From positions 36,943,232-37,007,231 of the forward strand of contig NC_083587.1 in the NCBI RefSeq assembly GCF_027579695.1: 64,000 bases of DNA, in the 5' to 3' direction. Below, in pieces: positions 21,182 through 34,000 of this stretch. This DNA comes from Neoarius graeffei (taxonomy: Eukaryota; Chordata; Actinopteri; Siluriformes; Ariidae). The position numbers and the translations under genes were made by a program. The notes below the pieces were generated by a model. The model had not been told where the DNA came from. It ran no database searches and was given only the letters and a program-made list of their open reading frames with translations. Each line of letters starts with the position of its first letter. The first letter of the stretch is position 1.

Positions 21182-22030
21182 AGTCAAGTCAGTTTATTTG
21201 TACAGCGCTTTTAACAACAGACATTGTCGCAAAGCATCTTAACAGGAAAATAAAGACTTTAAACATGACTAATTGTATCCTTAACAAATTTATTTATTCC
21301 TGATGAGCAAGCCTGAGGTGATGGTGGCAAGGAAATACTCATCTCATCTCATTATCTGTAGCTGCTTTATCCTTCTACAGGGTCGCAGGCGAGCTAGAGC
21401 CTATCCCAGCTGACTACGGGCGAAAGGCGGGGTACACCCTGGACAAGTCGCCAGGTCATCACAGGGCTGACACATAGACACAGACAACCATTCACACTCA
21501 CATTCACACCTACGGTCAATTTAGAGTCACCAGTTAACCTAACCTGCATGTCTTTGGACTGTGGGGGAAACCGGAGCACCCGGAGGAAACCCACACGGAC
21601 ACGGAGAGAACATGCAAACTCCACACAGAAAGGCCCTCGCCGGCCCCGGGGCTCGAACCCAGGACCTTCTTGCTGTGAGGCGACAGCGCTGACCACTACA
21701 CCACCGTGCCGCCCAAGGAAATACTCCCTCAGATTAAATGAAAAAGAAACCTTGAGAGGAACCAGACTCAAAAGGGGACCCATCCTCATCTGGGTGATAA
21801 TAGATAGCATGATTATAAATGACTTACTTGTATAACTATGTCCTATATAGTCACAAGGTACAATTGTGTAACCAAGAAATTCATTATAGTTTTTGCATGA
21901 AGTCTATTTTGTTGAAGTTAATCAACTGTTCATTGATAGAGACTTGAATGCAAAACTGTTCATGACAACTGCAGGTCTAAAGTTATCATAACAGTTGTGG
22001 TCCGCAGCCATCGTTTCAAAACTGTAAGTG
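21182..22030 (+). mobile_element. Unnamed teleost interspersed repeat, split by a SINE
   Basis: Contains CAGTTTATTTGTACAGCGCT, TGATGAGCAAGCCTGAGGTG, ATGGTGGCAAGGAAATACT and AACCTTGAGAGGAACCAGAC, which I recognise as a widely dispersed fish repeat without recalling its class. A SINE interrupts it at 21341-21714. The right limit is approximate. Confidence 0.55.
21341..21714 (-). mobile_element. DANA/Mermaid-like SINE with target duplication
   Basis: Full-length minus copy. AAGGAAATACT flanks both ends, showing insertion into the repeat at 21182-22030. Confidence 0.93.
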
Positions 22031-22168
22031 TCCAGAGCCATCTTCCAACCAAGTGTGTCTTTCGACTGTCCATATATAGCCATCCTCTACAGGAGCGAAG
22101 TGATGAGACTCCAGCCAGAAGTAGGGCATCAGGATGACCCTGATTGTATTATTGTTACTACTGGGTTG

Positions 22169-22170
<2 letters not shown>

Positions 22171-22203
<33 letters not shown>
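22171..22203. repeat. (AAT)n microsatellite
   Basis: About 11 ATA/AAT units. Confidence 0.9.
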
Positions 22204-22550
22204 GTCACACTTGCAGTAAAATTACAATGTGTAATATATTCATGTTAATGTACCATAATAATAAATTCTTCTTCTTGGTCTTTTTCTTCTTCTAAATGTG
22301 AATGCATATTCCAATGATACATTTGATTAATCCAATCCATTGGTTGTTGACACACAATGTCTCGGCATGTATTTATTTGGAACGTTAGGCTGATCTGATT
22401 GGAAAAACAGAAAACAATGTGGATTTTCAAAAAAAAATTCCCTTTTTTTCTTGTCATGTTTTGAGTGAACATTGTAATTTTGTGCTTATATGTTCCCTAT
22501 GGAAGCCTGCTTCTGCCACCATAATAAATAGATAATTATAACTTTCTATC
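22204..22550. other. Unassigned sequence
   Basis: Nothing recognised. Confidence 0.4.
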
Positions 22551-22553
22551 TCA

Positions 22554-22924
22554 GGCATCACGGTAGTGTAGTGGTTAGCACTGTCGCCTCACAGCAAGAA
22601 GGTTCTGGGTTCGAGGCCCAGCAGCTGACAAGAGCCTTTCTGTGCAGAGTTTGCATGTTCTCCCCGTGTCTGCGTGGGTTTCCTCCGGGTGCTCCGGTTT
22701 CCCCACAGTCCAAAGACACGCAGGTTAGGTTAATTGGTGGCTCTAAATTGACCGTAGGTGTGAATGTGAGTGTGAATGGTTGTTTGTCTCTGTGTATCAG
22801 CCCTGTGATGACCTGGCAACTTGTCCAGGGTGTACCCCGCCTCTCGCCCATAGCCAGGTGGCAAAGGCTTCAGCTTGCCCGCGACCCTACACAGGATAAG
22901 TGGCTATAGATAATGGATGGATAG
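22554..22924 (+). mobile_element. DANA/Mermaid-like SINE, somewhat diverged
   Basis: Starts GGCATCACGGTAGTGTAGTG; all internal blocks are present with more substitutions than its neighbours. The tail changes to GGATGGATAGA. Confidence 0.9.
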
Positions 22925-23004
22925 ATTTTCTATCTCATAATAATAAGCTGCCATTTCATAATTATAAATTTCAATGTCGAATAATGACTTAGTATGTCTT
23001 ATTA

Positions 23005-23094
23005 TTTCTTTCTTTCTTTCTTTCCCCCCCTCTAATTGTAAAGTGACCTTGGGTGTGAGAAAGGCACTATACAAACTTATTATTATTATTATCC
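23005..23094 (+). repeat. Retroposon 3' tail with (ATT)n
   Basis: TCTAATTGTAAAGTGACCTTGGGTG...CACTATACAAA followed by TTATTATTATTATT. This is a short 3' end of a non-LTR or SINE element whose longer relative ends at 27900. Confidence 0.65.
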
Positions 23095-23361
23095 ATCCAT
23101 CCATTATCTGTAGCGACTTATCCTGTTCTACAGGCAAGCTGGAGCCTATCCCAGCTGACTGTGGGCGAGAGGCGGGGTACACCCTGGACAAGTCACCAGT
23201 TTATCGCAGGGCTGACAAATAGACACAGACAACCATTCAAACTCACAGTCAATTTAGAGCCACCAATTAGCCTAACCTGCATGCCTTTGGACTGTGGGGG
23301 AACCCAGGACCTTCTTGCTGTGAGGCGATAGCGCTAACCACTACACCACCGTGCTGCCCCC
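23095..23361 (-). mobile_element. SINE, internally deleted copy 1
   Basis: Minus-strand copy lacking the block between the CCCACAGTCC region and the GGTCC promoter end. Otherwise it has the complete tail and head. Confidence 0.88.
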
Positions 23362-23643
23362 TCATCATCTCTAGCCATTTTATCCTGTTCTACAGGGTCG
23401 CAGGCAAGCTGGAGCCTATCCCAGCTGACTACGGGCGAAAGGCGGGGTACACCCTGGACAAGTCGCCAGGTCATCACAGGGCTGACACAGAGACACAGAC
23501 AACCATTCACACTCACATTCACACCTACGGTCAATTTAGAGTCACCAATTAGCTTAACCTGCATGCCTTTGGACTGTGGGGGAACCCAGGACCTTCTTGC
23601 TGTGAGGCGACAGCACTAACCACTACACCACCGTGCTGCCCCC
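23362..23643 (-). mobile_element. SINE, internally deleted copy 2
   Basis: Same minus orientation and the same internal deletion as the copy immediately before it, joined head to tail with CCCCCTCATCATCTC linkers. The shared deletion suggests local tandem duplication rather than two insertions. Confidence 0.88.
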
Positions 23644-24006
23644 TCATCATCTCATCATCTCTAGCCGCTTTATCCTGTTCTACAGGGTCGCAGGCAAGCT
23701 GGAGCCCATCCCAGCTGACTACAGGCGAAAGGCGGGGTACACCCTGGACAAGTCGCCAGGTCATCACAGGGCTGACACACAGACACAGACAACCATTCAC
23801 ACCTACGGTCAATTTAGAGTCACCAGTTAACCTAACCTGCATGTCTTTGGACTGTGGGGGAAACCGGAGCACCCGGAGGAAACCCACGCGGACACGGGGA
23901 GAACATGCAAACTCCGCACAGAAAGGCCCTCGCCGGCCACAGGGCTCGAACCCGGACCTTCTTGCTGTGAGGCGACAGCGCTAACCACTACACCACCGTG
24001 CCGCCC
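23644..24006 (-). mobile_element. DANA/Mermaid-like SINE, nearly full length
   Basis: Third minus-strand member of the cluster. It keeps the head region that the two previous copies lost. Confidence 0.9.
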
Positions 24007-24031
24007 TGTACTGCCCCCTATTATTATTATT

Positions 24032-24294
24032 TGGCAGCACGGTGGTGTAGTGGTTAGCGCTGTCGCCTCACAGCAAGAAGGTCCGGGTTCGAGCCCTGTG
24101 GCCGGCGAGGGCCTTTCTGTGCGGAGTTTGCATGTTCTCCCCGTGTCCGCGTGGGTTTCCTCCACAGTCCAAAGACATGCAGGTTAGGTTAACTGGTGAC
24201 TCTAAATTGACCGTAGGTGTGAATGTGAGTGTGAATGGTTGTCTGTGTCAGCCCTGTGATGACCTGGCGACTTTTCCAGGGTGTACCCCGCCTG
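24032..24294 (+). mobile_element. SINE, 3' truncated, next to CDV3 promoter
   Basis: Plus copy ending abruptly at GTGTACCCCGCC. It lacks GGTGCTCCGG in the middle and the final third. It lies about 590 bp before the CDV3 ATG. Confidence 0.88.
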
Positions 24295-24882
24295 AGATAT
24301 ATGAAACAGTTATTATGACAATTCATAATTGTGACTTTATCTCATAATTCTGAGATATGTTCTCATTCTTATGACGTAACTTCCTTTTTTTTTCCAGGTG
24401 GCGGAAACAGACTTCCGTAGGTTCCCTAAGCGGTTAGCGTATTTATTTAATTGACTTATTTGTACTTTTTAAAACCCCGAATGTCGAAAAGCAGGCACTT
24501 TCCTAATCCGGTGTAATCAGGTTTGGAAAGAAACTTCATCCGGTTGGTTCTCTGGATGAACGGTTCCGTCTAAAACCGTATACGGCGGTGCTAAATAGTG
24601 TGCACGAGCCCGCGGGTGTCGTGCTGTTTTGGCGCACTATTTAGGAAGGTAGTGTGCGGTTTTGAACGTGGATTGAATCGCGTGTCAAACAGCAGCAGCA
24701 GCCGCGTCAAGTCACACTTCCAGCTGGTCAATGTGGCGGTAGTAAGAAGCCGGGGCGTGTTTCGTGATTGGAGTTTTCACACACGCGTGCGGTGGGAAAC
24801 TATTTAAAGATTCTATTTCCTGATGTATAAATCATTATTTGACAAGTAGCTGTGTGAGAATTGAAGTTTGCGATTCGAGAAA
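24295..24882 (+). promoter_or_regulatory. cdv3: CDV3 promoter and 5'UTR region
   Basis: This stretch between a truncated SINE and the CDV3 ATG contains many CpGs, in contrast with the AT-rich surroundings, and shows no TATA box near a plausible start. An ETS-like ACTTCCG lies near 24413. The start codon sits in AAAATGGCGG (24881-24890), which fits both a Kozak context and a YY1-type core as seen at many housekeeping starts. The transcription start is not determinable from the sequence. Confidence 0.5.
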
Positions 24883-25080
24883 ATGGCGGAGGTTGTTGCT
24901 ACAGCCGGCGTGGAAAAGAGTCTCGACGACTTCTTTGCTAAGCGGGATAAAAAGAAGAAGAAAGAAAAGGGGAAAGGGAAAGAAACGGGCCCGGTGAGCG
25001 CCCCGGCCTCGGTGAAGAAGACTAAGAAAGAGAAGGAGAAGTCGGTGAAAAACGAAAACCAGGACGCGACCGTTGAGAAG
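24883..25080 (+). CDS. cdv3: CDV3 exon 1
   Basis: Starts at the ATG of MAEVVATAGVEKSLDDFF and is followed by donor GTAACA at 25081. It encodes 66 residues, highly Lys-rich (about one third Lys). An upstream in-frame extension without ATG is not part of the protein. Confidence 0.95.
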
Positions 25081-28000
25081 GTAACATCTGTGTGGCCAAA
25101 CTCGTTGAACTGGTGGCTAGCTAGTTAGCTTCGATGCTATGTTCCAGTACTAGGGTTCGGGTCAGGCTAACAGGCTAACCCCGACAAGCTAACAGGCTAA
25201 TTCAGTTAGAAGAAGTGAAAAAGCACTCCGTCCACATGGCGGACAGCTTACTGAGGCGCTCAGCGTGTCCGGGTTGGTGCAGTAACTCCGGCGCTGTCGT
25301 TTATTACTTCTCTGCAGCTTTAAATCCCGCTGATATTGATTTGGGGTGCTGCAGAGTCATCGTGGCGTTTCTGGAGCTTTCGCTAGCTGAGTTAGCAACA
25401 TATTTAGTGAAAGCGTGTGGGCTTCTGAGCTTATTCAGACTCTAACTGCAGTGACTGAAATTGGTACAAATATTTTAACGTGCTGTATTTTTCCTCCCCA
25501 AATAACGGGCACTAATGTTAAAACTGTTAACCAAGGTTAGTTAGCTAGCTAAGTACTATCTGGCTAAAGCTACAATAAACACAATTTCAGGAGAACCTGA
25601 TAACATTTTTTTTCCCTCACACTAAGCGTGTTCAACAACTGTAGCTGGGATTTGACATTCATTGTAAGCTAATTAGTCACTACTGACCTGTTGAGCTATA
25701 ATGTGTAACAAGTTAGTGCTAATGTCAGTGTACTAGATATATTGACACTCAGAATGTCAGGCCTGGGGTTGCCTTGCTCAAGGGCACTTCAGCCATTCCT
25801 GCTGGTTCAGGGACTCGAACTGGTGACCTTTTGGTCCCAGAGCTGCCTGTCTATGAATGATCTAAAACATGAGGTTTTCACACAAGTCCTAAAAGAGAAC
25901 CCAGTTAAACAAATGAGAGAAAAATATTATACGTTGAGGAAAATGATTCAATATTGCATATCTGTGAGTGGCAAAAGTATGTGAACCTTTGTTTTCAGTA
26001 TCTGATGTTTGTGACCGTTTGCGGTAACTGTTGATCAGTCCTGCACACCGGCTTGGAGGAATTTTAGCCCGTTCCTCCGTACAGAACAGCTTCAACTCTG
26101 GGATGTTGGTGGGTTTCCTCACATGAACTGCTCGCTTCAGGTCCTTCCACAACATTTCAGTTGGATTAAGGTCAGGACTTTGACTTGGCCATTCCAAAAC
26201 ATGAACTTTATTCTTCTTTAACCATTCTTTGGTAGAACGACTTGTGTGCTTAGGGTCGTTGTCTTGCTGCATGACCCACCTTCTCTTGAGATTCAGTTCA
26301 TGGACAGATGGACAGATTAGAATTCGCTGGTATAATTCAGAATTCATTGCTCCATCAATGATGGCAAGCCGTCCTGGCCCAGATGTAGCAAAACAGGCCC
26401 AAACCATGATGCTACCACCACCATGTTTCACAGATGGGATAAGGTTCTGATGCTGGAATGCAGTGTTTTCCTTTCTCCAAACATCACGCTTCTCATTTAA
26501 ACCAAAAAGTTCTATTTTGGTCTCATCCATCCACAAAACATTTTTCCAATAGCTTTCTGGCTTGTCCACATGATCTTTAGCAAACTGCAGACAAGCAGCA
26601 ATGTTCTTTTTGGAGAGCAGTGGCTTTCTCCTTGCAACCCTGCCATGCACATCATTGTTGTTCAGTGTTCTCCTGATGGTGGACTCATGAACATTAACAT
26701 TAGCCAATGTGAGAGAGGCCTTCAGTTGCTTAGAAGTTACCCTGGGGTCCTTTGTGACCTCAGACTATTACAGGCCTTGCTCTTGGAGTGATCTTTGTTG
26801 GTCGACCACTCCTGGGGAGGGTAACAATGGTCTTGAATTTCTTCCATTTGTACACAATCTGTCTGACTGTGGATTGGTGGAGTCCAAACTCTTTAGAGAT
26901 GGTTTTGTAACCTTTTCCAGCCTGATGAGCATCAACAACGCTTTTTCTGAGGCCCTCAGAAATCTCCTTTGTTTGTGCCGTGATACACTTCCACAAACGT
27001 GTTGTGAAGATCAGACTTTGATAGATCCCTGTTCTTTAAATAAAACAGGGTGCCCACTCACCTGATTTGTCATCCCATTGATTTGTTTTAGGTCATATTT
27101 AAGCAGAAATAGAAAATTCTCAAGGGTTCACATAATTTCAAGCACCACTGTAACACCTTAGACTGTGTAATGAACCCATATGGCTATTAGGGCTGCAACG
27201 ATCCACTAAGACACCGATTCGATTCATGATTCAGACCCTTTGATTCTGCGACTAAATATAAAAGGACAAACAAACATCAGATTTTAAACTTTTAATTTCA
27301 CAAAATCCCATTGAAATTTGTCTGGAAAGATGAAAACTTTCCAAATGCTGACTTGGCAACAGGATGAGGGTTTTTTTTTGGGGGGGGGGGTAGTTTGATG
27401 TTTGTTTTTTGTTTGAGTGATTTGTCCGCCGGTTGTGGTGTAGCTCCGGACCCAGTTTAGGGTGTCAGTTCCCTCCAGGCTGTGGTTTGCCGTGGGTGAT
27501 GCCTGTGCTCCTAGCTCTGGACTGCAGGGAGCTCGTTGCTCATTTTAACATCGTGTTTGTCCAGCGCTCTGTGCAGTAGTGCTTGGCGTGATGTTCCGAG
27601 TGATCTTGCTCAGTGGCGTCGCGGCGGCTGTACAGGCGGTTTGGGATGTACCAGCGTTCTGCGTGGCAGTGCTTCTATGCTCGCTTTGTGGAGCCATGGC
27701 GTGGTGTTCCGAGTGATGTTGCCCGGCGGCAGATGTGCTGGCGGTGTGGGACTTGTTTTCGTGCGCCTTTTGGTGGGACTGTGGCTGCTACACCATTGGA
27801 ATGACATCCTGACTTCTATTTGGTGGATTTTCTTTTTTTTTCGGGTTCCCTATAATTGTAAAGCGACCTTGGGTTTTGAGAAAGGGGCTATATAAATTGA
27901 ACTTTATTATTAGTAAGTGTAAAATGCTTCAAACAAAATATTTAAAATAAGGATATTTTGGCAACTTAAATTGATGAGTTCCTGAGCATTTGCTGAAATA

Positions 28001-31000
28001 TGTCCTACTAGGAATGGAATACCTTTGCTCAAGGATATTTATCACGTTTTTAAACCCATCGTTCTGTGTGGTCGAGTATGGCCGCATTTCGTGGCTACCT
28101 TGCCTATGATTAGCCTTCGAAATAGTTTTATTTCTAGTTTCATTCAGTTTTGGTCTGTTGACTAGTCAGTCAGTTTTAACTGTCCCTGTGTACCTGGTTT
28201 TACTACGTTCTTAACACTTTGTTTTCAATTCAGCAGCACTTACTTCGTTTACATCCACATTTCTTTTTAAATGATTTGTGAGGTTTGTCGTTGACCCTCC
28301 CTTATGCTTCACATCAACATAACACGTGCGGCATGTTGTCGTTGACCCTCCCTTATGCTTCACATCAACATAACACGTGCGGCATGTTGCAATGTCCTTC
28401 GTGTCTTCTTGAAACCCCAAATGTAGCCAGACTTTCGATTTAAGATGAGACGAAGGATCTTTAAGCTTGGCTTCAGCCATTCTGGTGCCCAGCAACGGCA
28501 TGTAAAGTGTTGGCTACTCTGATTGGACAAGAGCAAGGACCCAAACCAATCAAATTGCACGTTTTATTTAGAAGCAAAGCTGTGCTCCATTCCAGCCAAT
28601 CGCTTTCTCACATCGGTTTAACAATGCAAATGTAATGGTTACACGGTAAAAGTGCATTTATAAGTCAGTAAAAATTGAAATAAAAAATGTCGCCAAATCG
28701 AACCAAAAATACAGCTACGTGGATCGATAATTGGTACAGCAGGTATGAACTCGATTTTCGGTGCACTGTGGTGGATCATTGCATCCCTAATGGTTATGTT
28801 AGAGGAATCCCATTAGGTTATTCCCAGAAGTCAGGGTTTCTGGGTCTCAGCCCAACTCGGTCTCATATACAGGACAAAAGGATAGTTCTTCGGTAACAGA
28901 ATTACATTCTAGGCAAAATGTGGTCGTTTTTATTTATTTTTTTTAGTCGCAGTACTCAAGATAATGGTATTAAAAAAACAAACTCCACACTGTATGGGAT
29001 ATGTTTTGACCCTAAAAAAAGCATAGAACAATTAGCTATGTTTAATTCTGAACACAAAATCTTTTACGAGGAAAGAAGTCAGTAACGGAACGACATCAGA
29101 AAAACTGAACTTTCATTTCTTAAGATTCACATCAAGATTTCTCTAAAGCAGCATTGCTGTTTTTTTTTTTTTTAAATATATGGTTTTCAGTATATTTTTG
29201 CCTTGGATTCCATACTTTAGCAAGATCACTGAGCTGACAAGTTAAGGCAGTTCATAATTTTGGCCTCTCTGCTGAAGAATTGCCCAAAAAGACCTGAAAC
29301 TGACCCACACAGTTCAGGCATTGGAAAGGGTTGCTGTATTTTTTTGTTTCTCAGTCTTTGTGTGCAAAACACTAAATTGTTGGCATGCATTGCGCATCTT
29401 GATTAGCTTATGTTCCAGATGGTTTTGGGTGTTTTGAAGCTCCAGTGGGATGTTTGGGATCCCAGAACTCCTCCCAAAGTAGTGCCTTACTGACCAATGC
29501 ATGGAAGTGTATGACGGGATCGGCCTAGGCAGTATTTTTGTCTCTCAGGATGGTCACGGTGTTGGATTAGGAAATCATAGCGCTATAAATTCTTGCCATG
29601 TCTTGCTCAGGAAACTGGCAACACACTACAACTACAAGTTTGAGCCAGACCAATCATCATTCATGCCCTTGCTTGTTGTCGGGGAAGAGGGTCAAAAGGT
29701 TGTTAATCCTGGTCAAAGAACATGTCCGAGGAGTTGTTTAACTAGGTGAGGGAGTGCAAAAATATTAAAGCTAGATTAGAGGGGCCCAGATTCTTTCCTG
29801 TGATGGGCCAAAAATAAATGTTATGTGAAATTACATTTCCATTAAAATGTATCATTTTATAGAAAATTAATATTTTCAGGTCACTTGCCTTCTTTCAGTC
29901 CTCACAGTTGTACTTTTCGCTTCATAGTGATGGCAGACAAACCACTCTGTCTGTAAATGAGGCAATCTGCTGTCATTCATTTCTTTAAAAATTGGTTATC
30001 TTGCCAGTGTGGGTTTTTTTTTTTTTTTTTCCGGGCTGTTGTGGGGTGTCCCAGATACCACGTTGCTGCTGCTTGATTGTGTCACACTACAAGGCCCATT
30101 CATTGTTCACAATATTCATGTTTGGGCCCAGTGCTGGAAATTTGGCAGCCTGTCAGGCTGTTATTCGTGTAGTCTAATCCTGGCTTTACATAAAACATTA
30201 GAAGCTAAATAGATGGAAATACCATTAAAGTGCCGTGACATAGCAATAAGCCATGCTGATTGGGAGATGCCAGGCAACTTTTTTTCACTCAGTAATCCAG
30301 TGAGCCATGGCAGTCTAGTTATGCTGCAATCAGACTACATGTTTAGCCGGATTCTGACACTTTTTTTGGTGGCCGACAAATTTCTAGCATCAGACTCCTA
30401 TATGAACGATGAACAGGACTTGTAGTGTTACATTGAACAGTGATGTGGCATCTGGGATGCCCATGGATACCCTGAGGAAAAGTATAGCACGTCAGTGTTT
30501 GTGTTTTCTCACTCAGTTTGACCACCCCATGACATGTTCTGCCACAACAACACACAATGCTTCTGTAGCTGATTGACAATTTCTTGACACCCCCCTGATA
30601 ACCAGCAAAGACGTGAACAATGATTGGTCAGGGTCAAACTTGTCGTGTTGCCAGTCTCCCAACCAAAGACATGGCAAGAACTTGTAGTGCTATGATTTTC
30701 TAGTCTGACATGGTGATCGTCCTGAGAGACAAAACTATTGTGTAGCCTGATCCTGGCATATCAGTTTTAGCATTACCTATTGTGAAACATGCATTGAAAT
30801 TGCTGGGCTACTGCAGTCAGATGCTGTACACGTGTATCAAATTTGGTGTGAATAAGCAGAAGCATTGAGGAGATGAGCTTCATCGCCTGTTTGTAATATT
30901 CATTCATTTTTGTAGCCCAGTCATGGCTGAATGGTTTTGAGAATTATCTTTTGTGCAGTCTGTCTGAGGCAAAGTTTGAAGATGCAACAATTTTTTTTTT

Positions 31001-34000
31001 GTGAAGCGCTGATAAAATTTGTATAAGGACCCCCCGCCGAGACTTGCAAAAGCATGTATAGTTATAAAGTGCCACTTATTTTTCCATTGTCCTGTATTAA
31101 TTCACATAATTAGCTTGTCATTTAGGGATTAAATTTAGTTGTAGCGCTTTAGCCTGGGCCTCTGAATTGCATGGAAATGGACTTTCAGTATTGTCAAATA
31201 CAGATGCAACCCTTCTTTCTTTCCCCCCCTCTATTAAACTGATAGAGATGTTGTATTGAGGTGATGTACTGGACAGCACATGCCACCAGAGGCTTAAAAC
31301 ATGCTTTCACCAACACACACTTGCTGGGCATTCATTGGCCTAACGCTTGGTAAAATTTTTTTTTTTTCAAAAATTTATTTTAACAAACACATACTGTCAT
31401 GTATCCTATACCCTGGTGAAATGTCGGGGCAGAATGAGGGGGTAAAAAAACACACACACACCCAAGCCTAACCTTAGGCCTAATTTTGATTGGTTTAGGA
31501 TAAATTTATTTAGACTCAATGTATAAATCCACATTCTCTTATTAGAGCCAGTTTCCTTCACAGAACATGGCAAATTTAGTTTGTATACAGCCTGTGGCAA
31601 TTAGAACAAATTTAGATGTCCTATGGATTACCCAGAAGATACAACTTCATACTCGGCAGTCGGTTTCAGCCTCTTTCCAATTTACTGAAGCAGCATTGTT
31701 TTAAATTTTCCCCAGTCGACTGTGCGTCTTTACTGCTGAAGTCAAAACTTCCTTGGGTCTTTGTAGGAAAAAGGATCTTAATAACGAACATTAGTAGCAA
31801 CATTAATTCTTTAATTCGTGTTAGTGTGATCAATAATTTGCAGTTAATTCCAGCGCTATAACACTTCATGTAAGCCGAGTCAAGTCTCTGAATGTTAATT
31901 GTGCATTTTTAACACTGCTCAAATTGAGTATTTAGAGCTGTGAGTGTAGTGGTGTGACATTTTGCAGTTTATTCCATTTTGCCAAAAAAAACAAGGTGGG
32001 TCAGTGGAGACGTCAATAAGCAGGACCGTGATGAGTTAACGGGCTGACGTTTTATCATCTTTCGCTTTTTCTATCTGCAGGAGGATGAGGAATGGAAAGA
32101 GTTTGAGCAGAAGGAGGTGGACTACAGTGGCCTGAGGCTTCAGGCTCTGCAGATTAAGTAAGGGCCAGATTCTGTTGGGGATGTGAAAGATGCCTCATCC
32201 ATGGTGCATTTTATATTAAACAAACAACCATTATTCTGTATGGTTTTAGCGCTTCATATTGATGCATGCTTTACTTTTTAATAGTATGGTTAACATTATT
32301 TGCATAGAGCTTTAGTTTGTATTTTGACACATGCATCAGCTTTAGGTATTAATAATGTGAATTTCCATATGTCTCAGTGATGAAAAAGAGGAGGAAGAGT
32401 ATGAGAAGGAGGAGGTGGGAGAGGATGGCGAGATCATACTGGTCAGTGGAGATAAAGTATCTGGCCCTTGGAACAAATCTGGACCTCCTCCACCAGCTGC
32501 TCCCGTGGGTGAGTGAACAAACAACAACTTGGCACAGAAAGTAGGAGAGAGCTGGCACAATTGTAACAGTTCTCTAAATGCATACATACAGTACACCTCT
32601 ACAGAGTTCTGCTACAGAGGGTCTCAGACTGTTCATGAAACAAGACTAAAAAAAAAAAGGGGGGGGGGGCTTTTAGTCCAACTTTTGTAAAAGCTTAAAT
32701 GTAAAAAGAAGGGAAGGATTCTATTGTATTATATTAATAAAAAATTGGCTTAAGTATATAATTTACCATTGAGTTAAACAGATTTAATAGTTGACGAGCT
32801 TCTACTTCAGCTGGCGTATAAATGGTTTTGATGCTGCCAGAAATGGTTTTATGAATTTCCTGCATGTATGCATGTTGGCTGAGGGGAGCTTCTTTTCTCT
32901 GTCATGCTCATTTCTGCTACATTAAACACGCTTGAATGTTTCCTTTTTCAAATTTAATGGTTAAAATCTGAAGTTCACTGAAATTTTAATACCCCAGTAT
33001 AGAACATGACACATCCACCACCTGTCATTTAACGCAACCTGAAAGTAAGAGTTGATCCCGGAAATGATGTAAAACGTGGTTTGAGTGCGAATTTATACGG
33101 TTACCATTTTTGATGCTTTGCACACCAAAGATTAGAAGAAATATCTTCAAAGTAACCTTTTCAGTTTGTGCATTGTTCAGGAGAACCCATAAAGTCACCA
33201 TTTTAACCACAAAAATGGACTTTCATGAAGGCCATGTTTAACCTCGAAGTCTTGTTACACTCCTTGACTCGCATCTGTTTAGAGCATCTAGTAGTATCGA
33301 GAGAGGGCACGGGGTGTTTGAGCTGATCTTAAATTAGTCTTAAGAAGGATTGCTAATCTAGGAGTTGGAATGTAGTGCTAACATCATGTGTTTGCCAGGC
33401 TCTCAAACCTAGTGACTTTGTATTGTTAATTTTAAAAACACTAACTGGCTGGAGAGCAGATAAATAAGTAGCATGGCTATGGTTTAAAAAAAAAACCTAG
33501 TAAAGCAATGTTCATTTTTGCAGGCTTTCTGCACTGTTGAGTCAGTTTAATGCATCACTGGTTTTGATCATTAGAGTCTGGGGTATATAGTTCTTCAGCT
33601 TGAAACAGTAAATCCAGAATTTGGACAACTTTTGCTATAGACTTGTTTTTTTTTCTTCTTTTAGCGGTGTGCGCTAATGCGCTCCCTCAGTACCAGATAT
33701 CTATGGTCATAGGTTATGTACTGTATATATTGGAATCACTGAATTGCAGTATTTAGTATGTACCAGGGCTCTAATTGACCATATTTAAGAAATGGTCTTC
33801 CAAGAACATTGTTAGTGGGTGTTAGTTTATTTATTCATTTAAATAAATAAATGAGTTAATTACTGGATCTTTCTCTGAAAGCCCTAAACCTGAAAATCAC
33901 TGAACTAAAGGTAACTGTCTCTTCTATTTTGCAGAGGACAAAGAGGTTTCTGAGTCGAAGCCTGCTGGTGTATATCGTCCCCCTGGGGCTCGGTTAAGTT

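Larger units (their letters stand above)
27188..28789. mobile_element. hAT transposon remnant with TAGGGNTGCAA ends
   Basis: Left end TAGGGCTGCAACGATCCACT, right end inverted TAGGGATGCAATGATCCACC. Flanks ATGGCTAT and ATGGTTAT form an 8-bp duplication with one mismatch, as hAT elements make. The interior holds a BED-finger exon on the minus strand and a secondary retroposon insertion. Most of the transposase is gone. Confidence 0.88.

Noticed and set aside
27536-27895. 119-codon Cys/Leu-rich plus ORF
   Set aside because: Lies in a retroposon fragment inside a hAT element and ends in its tail.
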